Translations under genes and position numbers: made by a program
Assembly (NCBI GenBank): GCA_964017155.1
Contig: OZ024867.1
Span: forward strand, 7,778,413-7,842,412
From: Oasisia sp. SBJ-2009
Lineage: Eukaryota > Annelida > Polychaeta > Sabellida > Siboglinidae
Direction: 5' to 3'
Length of the DNA: 64,000 bases
Shown: positions 1-11,928 of the stretch, in pieces
Position numbering within the stretch: position 1 is the stretch's first letter
Layout: each line of letters starts with the position of its first letter
Notes under the pieces: model-generated
Told to the model about the DNA's origin: nothing
The model's input: only the letters and a program-made list of their open reading frames with translations
Database searches by the model: none

Positions 1-959
1 AATTTAATGTCAATCATTAATGCAAATAAAACACATAAAAGCAAACGAATAAATACTTAATCAGGAGCCTTAGTAATATAATATTGTTTGTGGACGATCT
101 AGATTTTGGTCACCATTACCTTGAATGTTTCAAGGGAACTGATAGACACAGCTGTTTCTACAGTTCTTCCAAGCCTCGCTTTCGTAATGATTCCCGCTAA
201 GCGTTTATTAAGAATAATGGTGACATCCCAACGATCAAAATAATATTATGGAGGCTGCCGTATTGGATTTGTTCCAAATAATGGAGTCAAGTGAGTTCCC
301 GGCGGATTCTGTTTCCGGACACTTGTTGTAAATAATTTATCGCAAACCAAAGTCTTACTCGATTTGTAGATCCGGCTGTCGGATTACCATCACATCTCTT
401 TATAATAATCACCAAACTTTGAAGAGTCTCATAACATGAATAATTTACTGAACTAGCTTCATGTTTCGGCAAAAGCTAGCTGTAGCATTTCTTGTCCAAT
501 TAAATTACCGAGATAATCGTTAAAAATGTTTAGCATTGCTAATGCAGAACAATATTTTCTGCACTCACATGGGCTATCTTGTAGCGCGTTCAGAATGGCG
601 GATGACGTACTTTTCGCGAACCGAAAGCAGTGTTTTATATTGATATATCTATGGTTTTAGCTGAGTTGACCAAACACTCAAAGGCGCTGATTGCAGTGTC
701 ATTAGCTGGCCGGTGTATTTTCTTGCGCACACTGTAAGTAGTTCGCTAAAAAAATTGCTTTGGCTATTTATTTGACTAAACAAATGTTAGGGAGTAGCAA
801 TATGGACACATTTTGAAAAGGTTTCTTCATATGTCTTATACAAAACGGGATATATTTTATGTTGGTCATCGACAGACCTAAATAAAATATTTTTCAATAT
901 AACCGTAACTCGTCTCAGTCAAGACCGCCGTTAGCTTGGCCCTGGGTCACGGGGACATA
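1..959. other. Anonymous AT-rich DNA
   Basis: No reading frame in this stretch has codon structure, splice context or a recognisable motif. The longest open frame (61 codons, minus strand, 287-472) looks like chance. The last 70 bases resemble a segment near 28,630-28,730 (similar AACCG, GGCC and TTCAAATATA spacing), so the right edge is probably an old dispersed repeat. Confidence 0.5.
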
Positions 960-1186
960 CCCAAATACTAAGGTTCAAATATAAATAATGCTTAGTTTTG
1001 CTGTTGGGGTTAGTGTTAGGGTTAGGTTGAAGGTATTTTTGACAAGATTGACATTAGGTGTTTTACATGCACTTGTACGTGAGCTAGCAGCTACGGCTCT
1101 AAGTCAAGTAGCCACCTGTTCTAGCCACAAGGGGCCTGATTACATCCCGGTCCGATCCGGTTTTAAAGGTGGGGGATGGGTGACCA

Positions 1187-1188
<2 letters not shown>

Positions 1189-1221
<33 letters not shown>

Positions 1222-1251
1222 TATATATTATATGTGTGTGTAATTTATATA

Positions 1252-1306
<55 letters not shown>

Positions 1307-1331
1307 TCTTATATATATATATATATGTATT

Positions 1332-1403
<72 letters not shown>

Positions 1404-1404
1404 A
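1189..1404. repeat. (TA)n microsatellite with TG and TATTCT interruptions
   Basis: Alternating TA runs are broken by two TGTATTCT units and end in TGTGTGTG. The open frames across it read only as Ile-Tyr repeats and are not genes. Just upstream (about 1003-1027) are a few TTAGGG-like units, too few to be a telomeric tract. Confidence 0.95.
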
Positions 1405-1432
1405 GTGTGTGAATAGATTTTTAATAAGTATC

Positions 1433-1664
1433 TATAATGTGCTTGATGATAAGTGCCTATTAATATATCAACACAACGTCACAAAGGTGCAAAATGACAG
1501 AGCCCGGCATGATGAATATTTAGTGGACTAAGATCAAGTTGCGGGTTGCGGCCAACCAAGCAATATATCTAATGATTGTCCACTGGGTAGTCGGACATTT
1601 ATATCAGAACTGGTATAATTGTCATTAATTTTACTACTAGACCGATGTAGGGAGTGATCAGTCG

Positions 1665-1747
<83 letters not shown>

Positions 1748-1845
1748 CGCCTATCAATTTATTTTATGAACTAAAAAAGTGGTAAGGACATTTCCTATGC
1801 TGTCTCCCTCAGGCTGAGAAGTGGGGCACGATCGACGCCCATGCT
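1433..1845. repeat. Direct repeat, copy 1 (with internal (TA)n)
   Basis: This segment matches 2006-2363 through the shared landmarks TTATAATGTGCTTG, ACAGAGCCCGGCA, AAGATCAAGTTGCG and a common end CGATCGACGCCCATGCT. Copy 1 has gained a ~80 bp (TA)n tract at 1663-1743. The shared terminus, read on the minus strand, begins CATGGGCGTC, like the terminus of the hAT element at 24,374. These may therefore be remnants of hAT-type non-autonomous elements; that is inference. Confidence 0.7.
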
Positions 1846-2005
1846 GCATGCTGTGTAGAACTTCCCAATCCAACATTTTGGCAAATAAATCTTTCGTGAC
1901 TCAAATGGGTGTAAACCACAAAGTGCAGGAATCCACCGCTTCTGCCGTAGACGATACACATCAAGCAGGCGAGGGGTGAAAGTGCAACACAACATTCATC
2001 ATTTA

Positions 2006-2363
2006 TAATGTGCTTGGTGGTTAGGGCCTATTAAAAATATAAACACAAGGATGCAAACTGACAGAGCCCGGCAGCAGCGCAGCCCGGCATGATGATTATT
2101 TACTGAAGTAAGATCAAGTTGCGCGCTGTGGCCGAGCCCAGCCAAGCAATGTCGATGTTCGAATAGGTGGTCGGAAATTCGATGTTATTGGCTAGCTACT
2201 AGTCCTACGTAGCGGCTTTTAAGAGAGAGGAGTGTTGAGGCAGGCTATATGCCCCATATTTTTTTCTGAACTGAGAAGTCGGGGGTGGACAATTCCTATG
2301 CTGTCCCTCACGCTGAAAAGTGGGGGACGCGTCCCCCCGTCCCCCACCGATCGACGCCCATGC
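2006..2363. repeat. Direct repeat, copy 2
   Basis: Second copy of the segment at 1433-1845, without the (TA)n expansion. It carries a C-rich block (CCCCCGTCCCCC) just before the shared terminus CGATCGACGCCCATGC. The pair gives a local duplication with an offset of about 570 bp. Confidence 0.7.
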
Positions 2364-3639
2364 TTAACTAGAACTGTATAAAACCTGGAGTCTTATAACA
2401 GCCGCAAGTATTCAAAATGTCAACTTGTCGATTTATTTAAAGAAGCAACACGTATTTATTGAAACACAGATGCCTGAATATGATTTTGTATGATAATTAC
2501 TCTGACTTCTTCGTGTTATCGGTTGGTTGACGAGAGTCGTTTTCCACGGGAGCGGGGAGGGGCCTATTTAGTAACCACTCATGTATAAATGCATGCAATA
2601 CACCTAATGTAAATCTTGTCAGAACAGACCTGCCACATTTTTGGGGATGGTTATTTGTATTGTTTACCTAACGTTCTGTAAGAATCTATATCAATCTGTA
2701 TCAGATAAGTTTTATACAAATTTGTCGCGCATAACATAAAAACACTTGAATAAAACATATTAAGGCAAATAAATACCCAATGTAATTTAATAGAAGCATT
2801 GTTTAACAATAAAAAACAGCTGAAAATGTACTGAGAATTGTGCAATCTCGTACACAATATTATTGGGATATATTTCAGTTAGTAAAGGCTAAACAACACA
2901 TATATAAGTAATACAAATGTAATTAACGAAGTAGCAAAAATTGAAAGAGAAACTGTTATAACAAGGCAACACAATTCAGAACAATCTACTCTATTATAGT
3001 TGCTCTGCAATGATTCAAGCATTGCATTAACATAACCAGTACCCATATTAAAATATCATGTGTCTGTTCATTAATTGATTAATTGAATAGAATAATTATC
3101 CCAGTATGTTTTCTATTTAGCCTATGCTATAATTTATGGCCGTCTGTATTCTTAGTATGGGCGATGCAGGCTATGATTACTAAAATTACTATGTTTTTGA
3201 CATGCATTTTTCTATCTGTAATTTGTTCTGCTGATGGGACTTGTCATATACACATTAATTAGATCAAACCTATGTTGGCATTGAGTTGAATATTTACCTG
3301 AAGGCCATGTCTTCACCTGTATTGAGCGATGACAGGCAACCTGTAGGTACGGCTTTGTTCTCGTATCATACTTATAACTAGTGTCAACAATTGGTCAAAC
3401 AGGTCTCCATTGTCAAGGAAATACAATATTTGATTGAATCAAGCCCTGCCATTGTCTGATAACTTAGCTAACTGAAGGAATTAGGGACCTATTGTTTATG
3501 GGGACGTCACGCTGACTGGTTATTTGGGTCGGTTCTATGTCCGATTGTTTAAACAATGTCAAAGGGGGCCGGTTGGAAATAAAGCAGCCATGTACTGCTG
3601 ATAACGTCACTAATAACAACTAAAATAACATTTCGCCAA
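2364..3639. other. Anonymous AT-rich DNA
   Basis: No coding signal, RNA gene or clear repeat end was found. The open frame at 2651-2857 (minus) has no recognisable domain or splice context. Confidence 0.5.
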
Positions 3640-3862
3640 TTTGGCGAAAATTTTTGATTTATTTTCACTAGCAAAACAGCAAACTGTGTGCCTATAGCAC
3701 AATTGGCGATCCATTATACTGTAAAGTTTTGTATATAATTCAAAAAGGTGGTTAGAAATAACCTATTTCTATAAATTTAGCTAAAATCCGTATCAATATA
3801 CAGTATATGGCCTTTAAAAAATCCCAAAATCTGTATCGGATACGGGTAAGTAACACTAACCC
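3640..3862 (-). repeat. Fragment of the TIR element that also lies at 18,921-23,374 (unoccupied paralogue)
   Basis: Read on the minus strand, it follows the left and right flanks of the pogo element continuously: TTACCCGTATCCGATAC, then CGGATTTTAGC, then AACCAC, then an ACAAAACT block, then AAATCAA. In the 19-22 kb copy these blocks are split by the 3.5 kb pogo insertion at a TA. Here the junction is intact. The outer terminal repeat (TGCAGACATGCCACAT) is missing, so the copy is truncated. Confidence 0.7.
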
Positions 3863-4589
3863 TAAACCTACCACTAAACCTTATTCCACATAAGAACAAT
3901 CAAAAATGGGCATTTGTACGTGAGTGGTTAGCAAGTAGCCATTGCCAGAAACATCGATATCGTGTGTCCGAAAGTATTACGCATACATACAGTGGCGCCA
4001 CATAGCGGTATAGGTATGTACTCTAGAAGCCTAAGTACTTAGGTGTATTTTGTTCCTGGACTCGAGGTTATAAAACTTATTTCGAGATATATCGAACCCA
4101 TTAGAAGATTTGCTGGAAGATTAAGATTTAGCAAGTATCGTTTTCGGCCAGGTATAATTTTCTACAAATCATTCCAGGCATTGCTGCCAAGCCGCAGCGC
4201 AACCGCCCTCTAACATCGTTGTTACAATTACTAGTCTGTCTGCCTTGTTCGACACGACGGTAATCTCTAGGTCCACTGCATGTCGCTGCATCAGCAGTAT
4301 GTCGAAAATTATATGTGACGCATACAGGCGATTAATTCTCTTTCCAACTGGCCTGCAAACTTCCGACCCTAATAGGTCAATGTGGATTAGAAGATATTGT
4401 TACGAAACTTTTACCAGACATACAACATTCCAAAGACATAAATAACAACTAACTCTTAATATCCTTCCATGCTTCCTTCTAAAGAAGAATGGGGACCCAT
4501 TAATACCGACATTTGTTCACATGCAATCGGGTTTTCAAGCTCTGATTTTACGTTAAACATACATATTGTTGAAATATTTGGAAACGTTA
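3863..4589. other. Anonymous DNA
   Basis: No gene or clear repeat boundary is recognisable. Short frames, such as 4245-4445 plus, have no domain support. Confidence 0.45.
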
Positions 4590-4597
4590 TATATATA

Positions 4598-4693
<96 letters not shown>

Positions 4694-4694
4694 A
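4590..4694. repeat. (TA)n microsatellite
   Basis: A ~100 bp alternating TA tract ending in TGTGTGTG. It creates an artefactual Ile-Tyr open frame. Confidence 0.95.
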
Positions 4695-5254
4695 TCCATA
4701 TCCATATCTATACATTATTGAACTACAAAACGTTTATTAGACAATAGTGATTCTATGCATACTGATCTACAAATTGTTGTCAGATGTACTGAACAAATTG
4801 ACGTTTAAAAAATGTATAATAATGTCATCCACCAATATGGAGTATGTCTCATTGATGCACTTGCTGGAATATTTCAAACGCAACGCAAATCCCCTCTCTG
4901 ATTGCATCGTCAACTTTGTACTGTCTCTCAATTCTTGTTGTTCGTGGGATTGGAACAGAGCATAACACATACATGTGCATGTGGAACTCAACATAAGTCA
5001 TCATTATTTGGCCAGGTGAATGACACTGTTGGTCCACAAGGTTGCACGAATTTAACTTTGTAATCCAGTTATGCCACCACCAGTGTCCATCATATGTGGA
5101 AGCAACATATGTGCCTGGCTGGAAAGGCAGGCTTGTGGGACCTTAAAAGCTGGGACATTCATGTTTCTCTGCTTGTCAATGAAGTGAACTTATTCACCTG
5201 ATACTCTGCTGACCTTCTTGTAAATGTGATGCAGTGGAACAAACAAGTGGTTAT

Positions 5255-5703
5255 ATCGTGTTCCTGTACACTGTGTCTTGTTGACGAGTCGTTGACACTC
5301 ACATATTCACGAGTGTAGAGTATAACATCAAACAGCACACTTTCTGATAAGAACAAATTCAGGAAGATTATATAAAGTAAAACATTTTGACACCAGCCAT
5401 ATCATCTCACTTTGTACATATCCGGCGACCAGAAGTCCACGGGGTAAATAACTTGGAGGTAATTGCAATGTGTTCACTCACAGCATCTGAGGTGTGAAGA
5501 ATCTGGTTGAAGAGAAGCAAGATGTAAGTACAGGTTAAGGAACTTCAGGTGCTAAAATCAAACCCTCGAGTGGCCAGGATCGAATATGATTTTACATGCC
5601 GAGATGAGTGAATAGATTAAATGAAGCACCATTGCTAACTGCCGTCAGATGATATGAAACAACTGAAAGTATGTTTTTTCAAAACAAGATGGAAAACAGG
5701 TGC
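5255..5703 (+). repeat. Dispersed repeat R1, copy A
   Basis: About 450 bp closely similar to 16,762-17,196 in the same orientation. Shared blocks include TTGTTGACGAGTCGTTGACA, CCAGCCATATCAT, GTACATATCCGGCGA, GAATCTGGTTGAAGAGAAGC and GATGATATGAAACAACTGAA. No terminal inverted repeat or coding frame is clear. Copy B ends about 130 bp upstream of the galaxin-like gene, so the repeat may contribute upstream sequence to it. Confidence 0.75.
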
Positions 5704-6406
5704 AACATACCACAGGTATGCCATACAGTGCCGAAAAGACAACAGTCAAAGTCTTGTCAGAGAATACGGCTGACCAATAATGTAATTAAGTCATTCCTGT
5801 CATATTACCAACAGCTATGCCATATGAAAACAATATGTACCAACACTTTGTATGCATTTATTTAAAAAAAAAGACCAATGGACAACTTCTTCGACACTAC
5901 CCACAACGACTTAAACAAAGTAGCATACATGCCCAGAGGACACCGCATGAAAGAGCAGAAATGAGGTAACTTGAATGCTCTAAGGGAAATGTACTATTCG
6001 TGCGCTGCGGAGGAACGTACCACTCAAGTGGGCGACATTCCTGTTGTCTAGAATTATCGAGCAGATCTGTCTGTTTATTACAATAATCCACTGATTCATT
6101 TGCGAAAATAAGTTGCAAATGTTATCCTTTACATGTGCATGTAAGCATTGCCCGGAGGAAAACATATAACGCTCGAATAAATACAAGAGCTGCAAAATGC
6201 TTAATTGGGTTAGCTAGTGGTATGTATTCCGTACAAATATATCCTTGTATTATATACTCTAATATACGTCTATTTTCCAACGTATATTTCCTTCTGTCAT
6301 AGTCAGGTACATACATCAGAAGGGCGGGGTACACTGAGATAGTAAGGTTGGACTATCAATACGCACGTGATCTCCCATGTCCAACTGCATTCTACATGTG
6401 CCTTTC
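5704..6406. other. Anonymous DNA
   Basis: Overlapping short frames on the minus strand (5897-6334) share no motif with known proteins. No promoter or RNA gene was recognised. Confidence 0.45.
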
Positions 6407-6883
6407 TGGGCCCAGTTTCACGAAGCCGTGTAAGTTTACCGGTCTACTGGTCGCAGCTAACAACGAATAGTCAATGCAGCTTACGGCCGGTTTCATGAGA
6501 CCAATTTAGTATTTGCGTAGCTAAATTGTAGCAGAATAGACCTAGTTAGGTCGCGGTGGAGTTCCTGAATAACATTTTTTCTAGCTGCCGCCGTTGTCGT
6601 TCGTATAGCAAATGGGAAGCTATGATGAATGTAAAGGATATCCAGTGTAAACATTAACGATAATTATGTTGAGAATGGGCGTGTCGGGAGCAGACATCAA
6701 CTTCGTAAATATTTCAACTAGCGTAAAGTTACGCCTACTAGTACTAAATACATGGTGCAGCTAAGTGCAACTACGGAGCAGACTCGTGAAACGCAACTAG
6801 TGTAACTTTACGACGTTTTAGGCTTACGACAGGTTATCGCCCGGTACGACGTCTTAAGTACGCTCCGTGAAACTGAGCCCTGG
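6407..6883 (+). mobile_element. MITE family M, copy A
   Basis: The ends are inverted: GGGCCCAGTTTCACG on the left and CGTGAAACTGAGCCC on the right. The interior matches copies at 7504-7992 and 54,837-55,321 (TTCATGAGACCAATTTAG, GCCGTTCGTATAGCAAAT, GGGCGTGTCGGGA, GAAACGCAACTAG). The interior has inverted GTAAAGTTACGC / GCGTAACTTTAC modules. There is no coding capacity. Length, TIRs and multiple copies fit a non-autonomous DNA transposon; the superfamily is not determined. Confidence 0.8.
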
Positions 6884-7503
6884 ACGGCTATATTGTTGAA
6901 TGTTGTTAAATCAACACGGCTGACTCACTCGTTTTGTTCCTCTCCACACGTAACTGTGAACTGATCTCGACGATTTTGAAACATAATAATAATATTATAT
7001 TATAGCTGAATAGTACGGTAAGAACATATTCATATGGTTGATAACAAATTCATTAATGAATATTAGTAAAACTATTTATGAAAGCATAACAATATGAAAG
7101 TGTTACTAATTAGAATGTCTAGTAAAATTAAAGCGATAAAAATGTCGGATAGTAAAACAGTAAATGTTCTCTAATATGAATAGATGCTTTTAGGTAAATT
7201 AAAGCATAACAAATTAAAATATATAATATATGTAGCAAAATATATTATTATAAGTGGAACGTACAACATGACTAAACAATTACAACTCGTTAAAATAGAA
7301 TAAAATAGATCAATAGAATAAATAGATAACAGATTCACAGTTCAAACCCAGTAATGTTCGTATGTAACACATGTGTGTCTTCATTGTTACTCAGTCTATC
7401 CAGTATGTCTCCATATGTCTAATACGTAGTATAGCGTAGTGGCACAAGGTTTCGAGCAACGCACTTTGACTACCATAATTAACGCGTCCAACCTTTGGCT
7501 TCA

Positions 7504-7992
7504 GGAGCCGGTTTCATAAAGCCTCGTAACACAACGAGCAATTATACGGTCTACTGGTCGCAGCTAACAACCATTATTCAGTGTAGCTTACAGCCCGTTT
7601 CGTGAGACCAATTTAGCATGTGCGTAAACAAATCGACGTAAAAGTAACCTAATTAGGTAGCGGTGGTGAAACCCTGTATTTGTGGTGTTTGTAGACAAAT
7701 TTTTGTCTTAGCTGCCGCCTTTGCCGTTCGTATAGCAAATTATAAGGTATGATGATTGTAACGGATGTTCAATGTAAACTTTAGACATAATAAGTTGAGA
7801 GTGGGCGTGTCGGGATCATCAATGAACTTGGGCAGCATCGCGTAAATAGTTCAAATAGCGTAAAGTTACGCCTACTAATTACATGGCGCAGTCTAACTGC
7901 AACTATGGAGCAAACTCGTGAAACGCAACTGGCGTAACTTTACGACGTTGTATGCGTTCGACGTCGTAAGCGGCTTCTATAACAACCAGCCC
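7504..7992 (+). mobile_element. MITE family M, copy B
   Basis: Same family and orientation as 6407-6883, about 620 bp downstream. The ends are GCCGGTTTCATAAAGCC on the left and a diverged right end near CGTCGTAAGCGGCTTC. Between copies A and B is very AT-rich DNA (6884-7503) without genes. Confidence 0.78.
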
Positions 7993-8130
7993 CATGTATG
8001 TAGCATGCTGCACTACCGTGTTCTATGTCATTGACATAGATAATGTAACTTACAATTGGAAACATTGTTTACAGGTTCACTATTGCATGACATTAACTCG
8101 ACAAATCAGCGTCGCCTGATTCATTGATAT

Positions 8131-8788
8131 TAGTCCAGGCTCTGCCATATAGGCCCGTAAAAATGTCGAGGTAAACGCAGTTTTTCTTTTGATTTGTATT
8201 CTACATACCATGTCTTTCAACAATCCAGGAGGTGCTTTTTTTTAAATCCGTGGCATAAGGTCACTGGAGCGTGAAATCCAAAATGGCCGCCGCTGATCAG
8301 GTTTTCATCTATAACTTTGGATCTAGAAGGGCTAGATAGCCAAACTTGGTATCAATTCCGCCTAAAATTGACATTCCCGACACGCTTGACCTATCCATTT
8401 TACGATTTGACGCAATATTTGATGATAAATCCAACGTGGCCGCTCATCCACGACGACTGTCGACTGCAGAAACACAATAAGCCGTAACTCTCGATCGAAA
8501 TGAGCTAGAAACTGGATTTGTATGTCCGTCTCGATGATTGTGATTATTCCCAATCAAAGACATATTATTTCGTTACCTTTCAGGTTGACCATATAGGTCA
8601 AAGGTCAAGTTAATGGGTTAAAATAAACATTTTAAAAGCATATCTGGTCACAAAACGGGATATAACTGTTATATACATGAGCCAGATGTCGTATCTCAGT
8701 TGCTACCATCATAGTTCTGCTGAGATAAAGTCAAATTGATGAGATTATGTTAACTTTTAAAGGTTCTAAGCGCTATGTCAAGGTCATA
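8131..8788 (+). repeat. Left inverted arm of the long-arm unit
   Basis: Inverted copy of 11,929-12,578. Landmarks are CAACAATCCAGGAGGTGC, CGTGAAATCCAAAATGGCCG, the PstI-like CTGCAG region near 8465, and GTCAAATTGAT near 8730. A 63-codon minus-strand frame (8362-8553) is also open in the other arm. It probably reflects sequence identity between the arms rather than a gene. Confidence 0.85.
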
Positions 8789-9085
8789 AGGTCGCTCATC
8801 CCTTCATGAAGCCCGCAATGCTGCGCAGTTGATTTACTTGATGATTTGTATTTGTCTTCCCTGTGTGCCCCATGGAGGCTTACGTCCATGTGATGGCATT
8901 TATCACCATTGCATATGTTCTTTTGATGTGTGGGGGGTTCCCGCCAACCCGCCCAAACCCTGTGACAGATTATACCATTGCGAGAAAGGTCATAATGTCC
9001 GCATGCAGCTGTATCAGACGGTGATGCCCGTTTTGTGAGATGATGGCGTGTTTCACACGGTTGCAGATATTCTGAGTCAGTCACA

Positions 9086-11028
9086 TTGGTGGTGGACATC
9101 TATGGCATGTTTGGAGTGTTTCACTATGCGAAGATTCTACCACGATGCATTGGTTGCTACATCAGAGGTAGTGACCTGGACGATGCCATATTCAAAGCAG
9201 CGCTCTTCGTGAAGGGAGTCCTGATTTCAATTCTCACCGGAAGTCACTACTAAAGGTCAATGCCAATCATGCTGATGATTTTCAAGGTGACTGATATTTT
9301 CAGTTGAGAGTTTGATGATCTAATACACCTGCAGGTGCTTATGGGCGGGAAGAATACCGAACTAGCCCGTTCCACATGTATTTTCACTCATACAGCCCTT
9401 GCTTATCAAGTACAACACTTTCCCGATTGAGTATCAAGCTAAGTTTGATATGGCTGCATTCAACATAAACATCAAGAATATGTTCAACCTATTCATGTAT
9501 ATCACCATTTCAGATCAGGAGAGATGGTTGTGACCAATACATGTATCCTGCATGTAAATATGTTGCGGTAGTTATTCAGGAGTTCGATGGAGTCAATTGC
9601 TAGGGGTCGTTCTACGTTAAGAAAACATAGTTGTTAGAGGCGGAAGCCTCAGAACCCTATATGTGTGACAGCTTCAACGACGTCGAATTAGATATAAAGT
9701 TGGAGCAGTCCATCCAGCGGGCATCAGAGAGCCAGACACTAATGTTCGCAGTTGTAGCGGAGTTTGAGCTGATCTCCCATGAGATTCTGATCATACAGAA
9801 CAACTGCCGTAAGCTCACAGATGAGCGGATGATGGAGTATCATAAGACCATCATATACCAGGAACTCAAGAGCATCACGGCCGTTATTTTTGATGGCAAC
9901 GTCTCCCGTCTTCTTGACTTTGTGCGAGCTGTAGCAAATCCCTTTATTATCAAAGCCTCTGGCGTCAGATTGCATAACTTCGCTTACCGAACATTTAATC
10001 AATGGTGAAATAATGGATGTGTTCGAGAATGGAGAAAAGATACAGACGAGAGAGCTGGTTTTGAAGACAAAGAAGCTTGCAGTAACAATACACAGGTGTA
10101 ACCTGCAGAAGTGTGATACTGTCGGTAATTGACACCAAATATAATAGAGCATCCTACACAACCATACCTAAACTGTGTGGATCTGCCGAGCGGGACATTG
10201 AGATCGCCCGGGTACGTGGAATAACTCTCGCGGAAGTCTTTTCGCATGACGACCACCTCCTCAACAGCCACCTGTTTGATGGCGAGTTTAACTCTGTCAC
10301 ACGTGGCTCAATTGGAGGCATATTTCATCGATGATGTTGGTGTTGGGATTGAATATAATTATAACGTAGTTCTGTAGTGTCTGACGATACACAATAATAC
10401 AACTACTGGAGACCTATCTCATGAAGGGTTGAAACAGTGACCCTGCCGGAATTTATGCCAATGGTTAGGCAGTACGCCAACCAATCATGCTTCGACCATT
10501 TCGGTCGAGTTGTAAACAAAGTCCTGTCAGTCGGATAGTTGTATCTTCATATTGTGAAGCCCTTCAGGTTATTTGTGATAGCTACATTGATGAGTCATGG
10601 TGTTAGCAATATAGTCTCAAGAGACCTCTATCCCTGATGAGTCCACAACGCAGATCGATAAATGTTGGGTATCATCGGAGAGAAAAAGAAACAGGATCAG
10701 TTGCTGCAACTTATTCAGAAAATAGTGGTTGGTCAGTCTTTCTGTAGTATCGATTGTGTTGAGTGTCACGGTAGTAAACCAAGAACAAGTTCCAGCTCCC
10801 CTCCATAGTAGAGAGTAGACAGCCAATAGTGATTTTCCAGAGCCTGCAAAAGTATTGAAAGATGCAGATGAAAGGATCGTGCCTCATGCCATCTGGGCAG
10901 TCCAACATGGGTGCCAACGTTTAGTCGTTATGTTAAATGATACAGACATAGACATGCGCCTACTGCATTTCACCCATACGCTAATCCGTGGTAATTTGAA
11001 AAACCTCTAGGTCAAGTTTGGGACAAGT

Positions 11029-11078
<50 letters not shown>

Positions 11079-11681
11079 CCTTCCCCTACATCGCGAGTGG
11101 GCGAGCATCGCGGCCTTGTGGGCAAGCATCGCGGTCTTGTTCTGGAGAAGGTTCACGCATTCACTGGAAAATATGTCACCAGCATAATTGGCACCAAGCA
11201 TGCAGTGATGCATTGCAATCCCAATGTATATCTGAGTTTGTCGATAGAGCAGAGCTACCGGAAACGGTGAACGCGCAAGTGGAAGAGTACCTTTTGCTGG
11301 GTTGGGCGGGTGCAAGATGTAAGCCATATGCAAAGAAGTTTTTATCAATTGCATCTCCAGGTCCACACCAGTGTCTCTGTCCCCATTGCCATAACCAAAA
11401 TGCCCCCGCATCGAGTGTTGTGCGTAGACACATCACCAGAGTATTATATTGTTTTTCAAGGGGTTATAGCCAGTGAAGGAAGGCGCCTAAAGATTTGTCA
11501 GAGTGAGTGGGAAAGTGACGGAGGCACCCTCAAACCGTTGACACGTCATAGCTCCCTATCTACTAATATGCTATCCATGTGCAAATGTGGTAATGTGCAG
11601 TGCCCGTGCAGGAAATGTGTGGTGATGTGTGTCATTTATTGCCACAACTCACAGGTTCGAAATTGTCAGAATCGTTGTTAG
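9086..11681 (+). pseudogene. Decayed gene of a large PIN/FEN-like, CXC-tailed protein family
   Basis: Collinear plus-strand fragments in shifting frames read as one broken protein: 9086-9250 (…GMFGVFHYAKILPRC…, …ILTGSHY), 9634-10,008 (…RKLTDERMMEYHKT…), 10,005-10,100 (…MDVFENGEKIQTRELV…), 10,140-10,330 (…IEIARVRGITLAEVFSHD…, …LFDGEF), 10,440-10,545, then 10,855-11,010 (…RLVVMLNDTDIDMRLLHFTH), 11,170-11,250 (…IIGTKHAVMHCNPNVYL) and 11,510-11,681, whose tail CKCGNVQCPCRKC…CVIYCH… is cysteine-rich. From memory this order matches a multi-copy, uncharacterised invertebrate family. Its NDTD/GTKHA part resembles PIN/FEN-type nucleases, and its tail is often labelled Tesmin/TSO1-CXC-like. At least six frame changes and several stops show that it is dead. 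An (AG)n expansion interrupts it at 11,033-11,074. Confidence 0.55.
11033..11074. repeat. (AG)n microsatellite
   Basis: About 21 AG units lie within the decayed gene and replace coding sequence between the NDTD and GTKHA parts. Confidence 0.95.
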
Positions 11682-11928
11682 CTAAAAGTGTGATGGAAAG
11701 TTTGTTGTACGTGTATACATGCTAGCTAGATATATAGTACATTAATATTACAGGTGCTTAATGTTATAAATTACTTGAAAGGTTACAATAGTTTGTGTTT
11801 GTCGTAATATGTTAAAATAAACAGTGTGACCGATGTCAGATATCATGAATTGACCATCACTTTCAATTCTTGGTTTTCTATATTAAAAGGAGGACACGAT
11901 TTATGCATATGTTTAGGCACATTTGACC

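Noticed and set aside
1003..1027. TTAGGG-like telomeric repeat
   Set aside because: Only about two imperfect units in ordinary interstitial sequence.
988..1531. Long Ile-Tyr-rich open frames
   Set aside because: They are translations of a (TA)n microsatellite.
8362..8553. 63-codon ORF conserved in both inverted arms (also 12,157-12,348)
   Set aside because: Both copies are explained by identity of the arms. Composition is not protein-like and there is no start context or independent evidence of selection.
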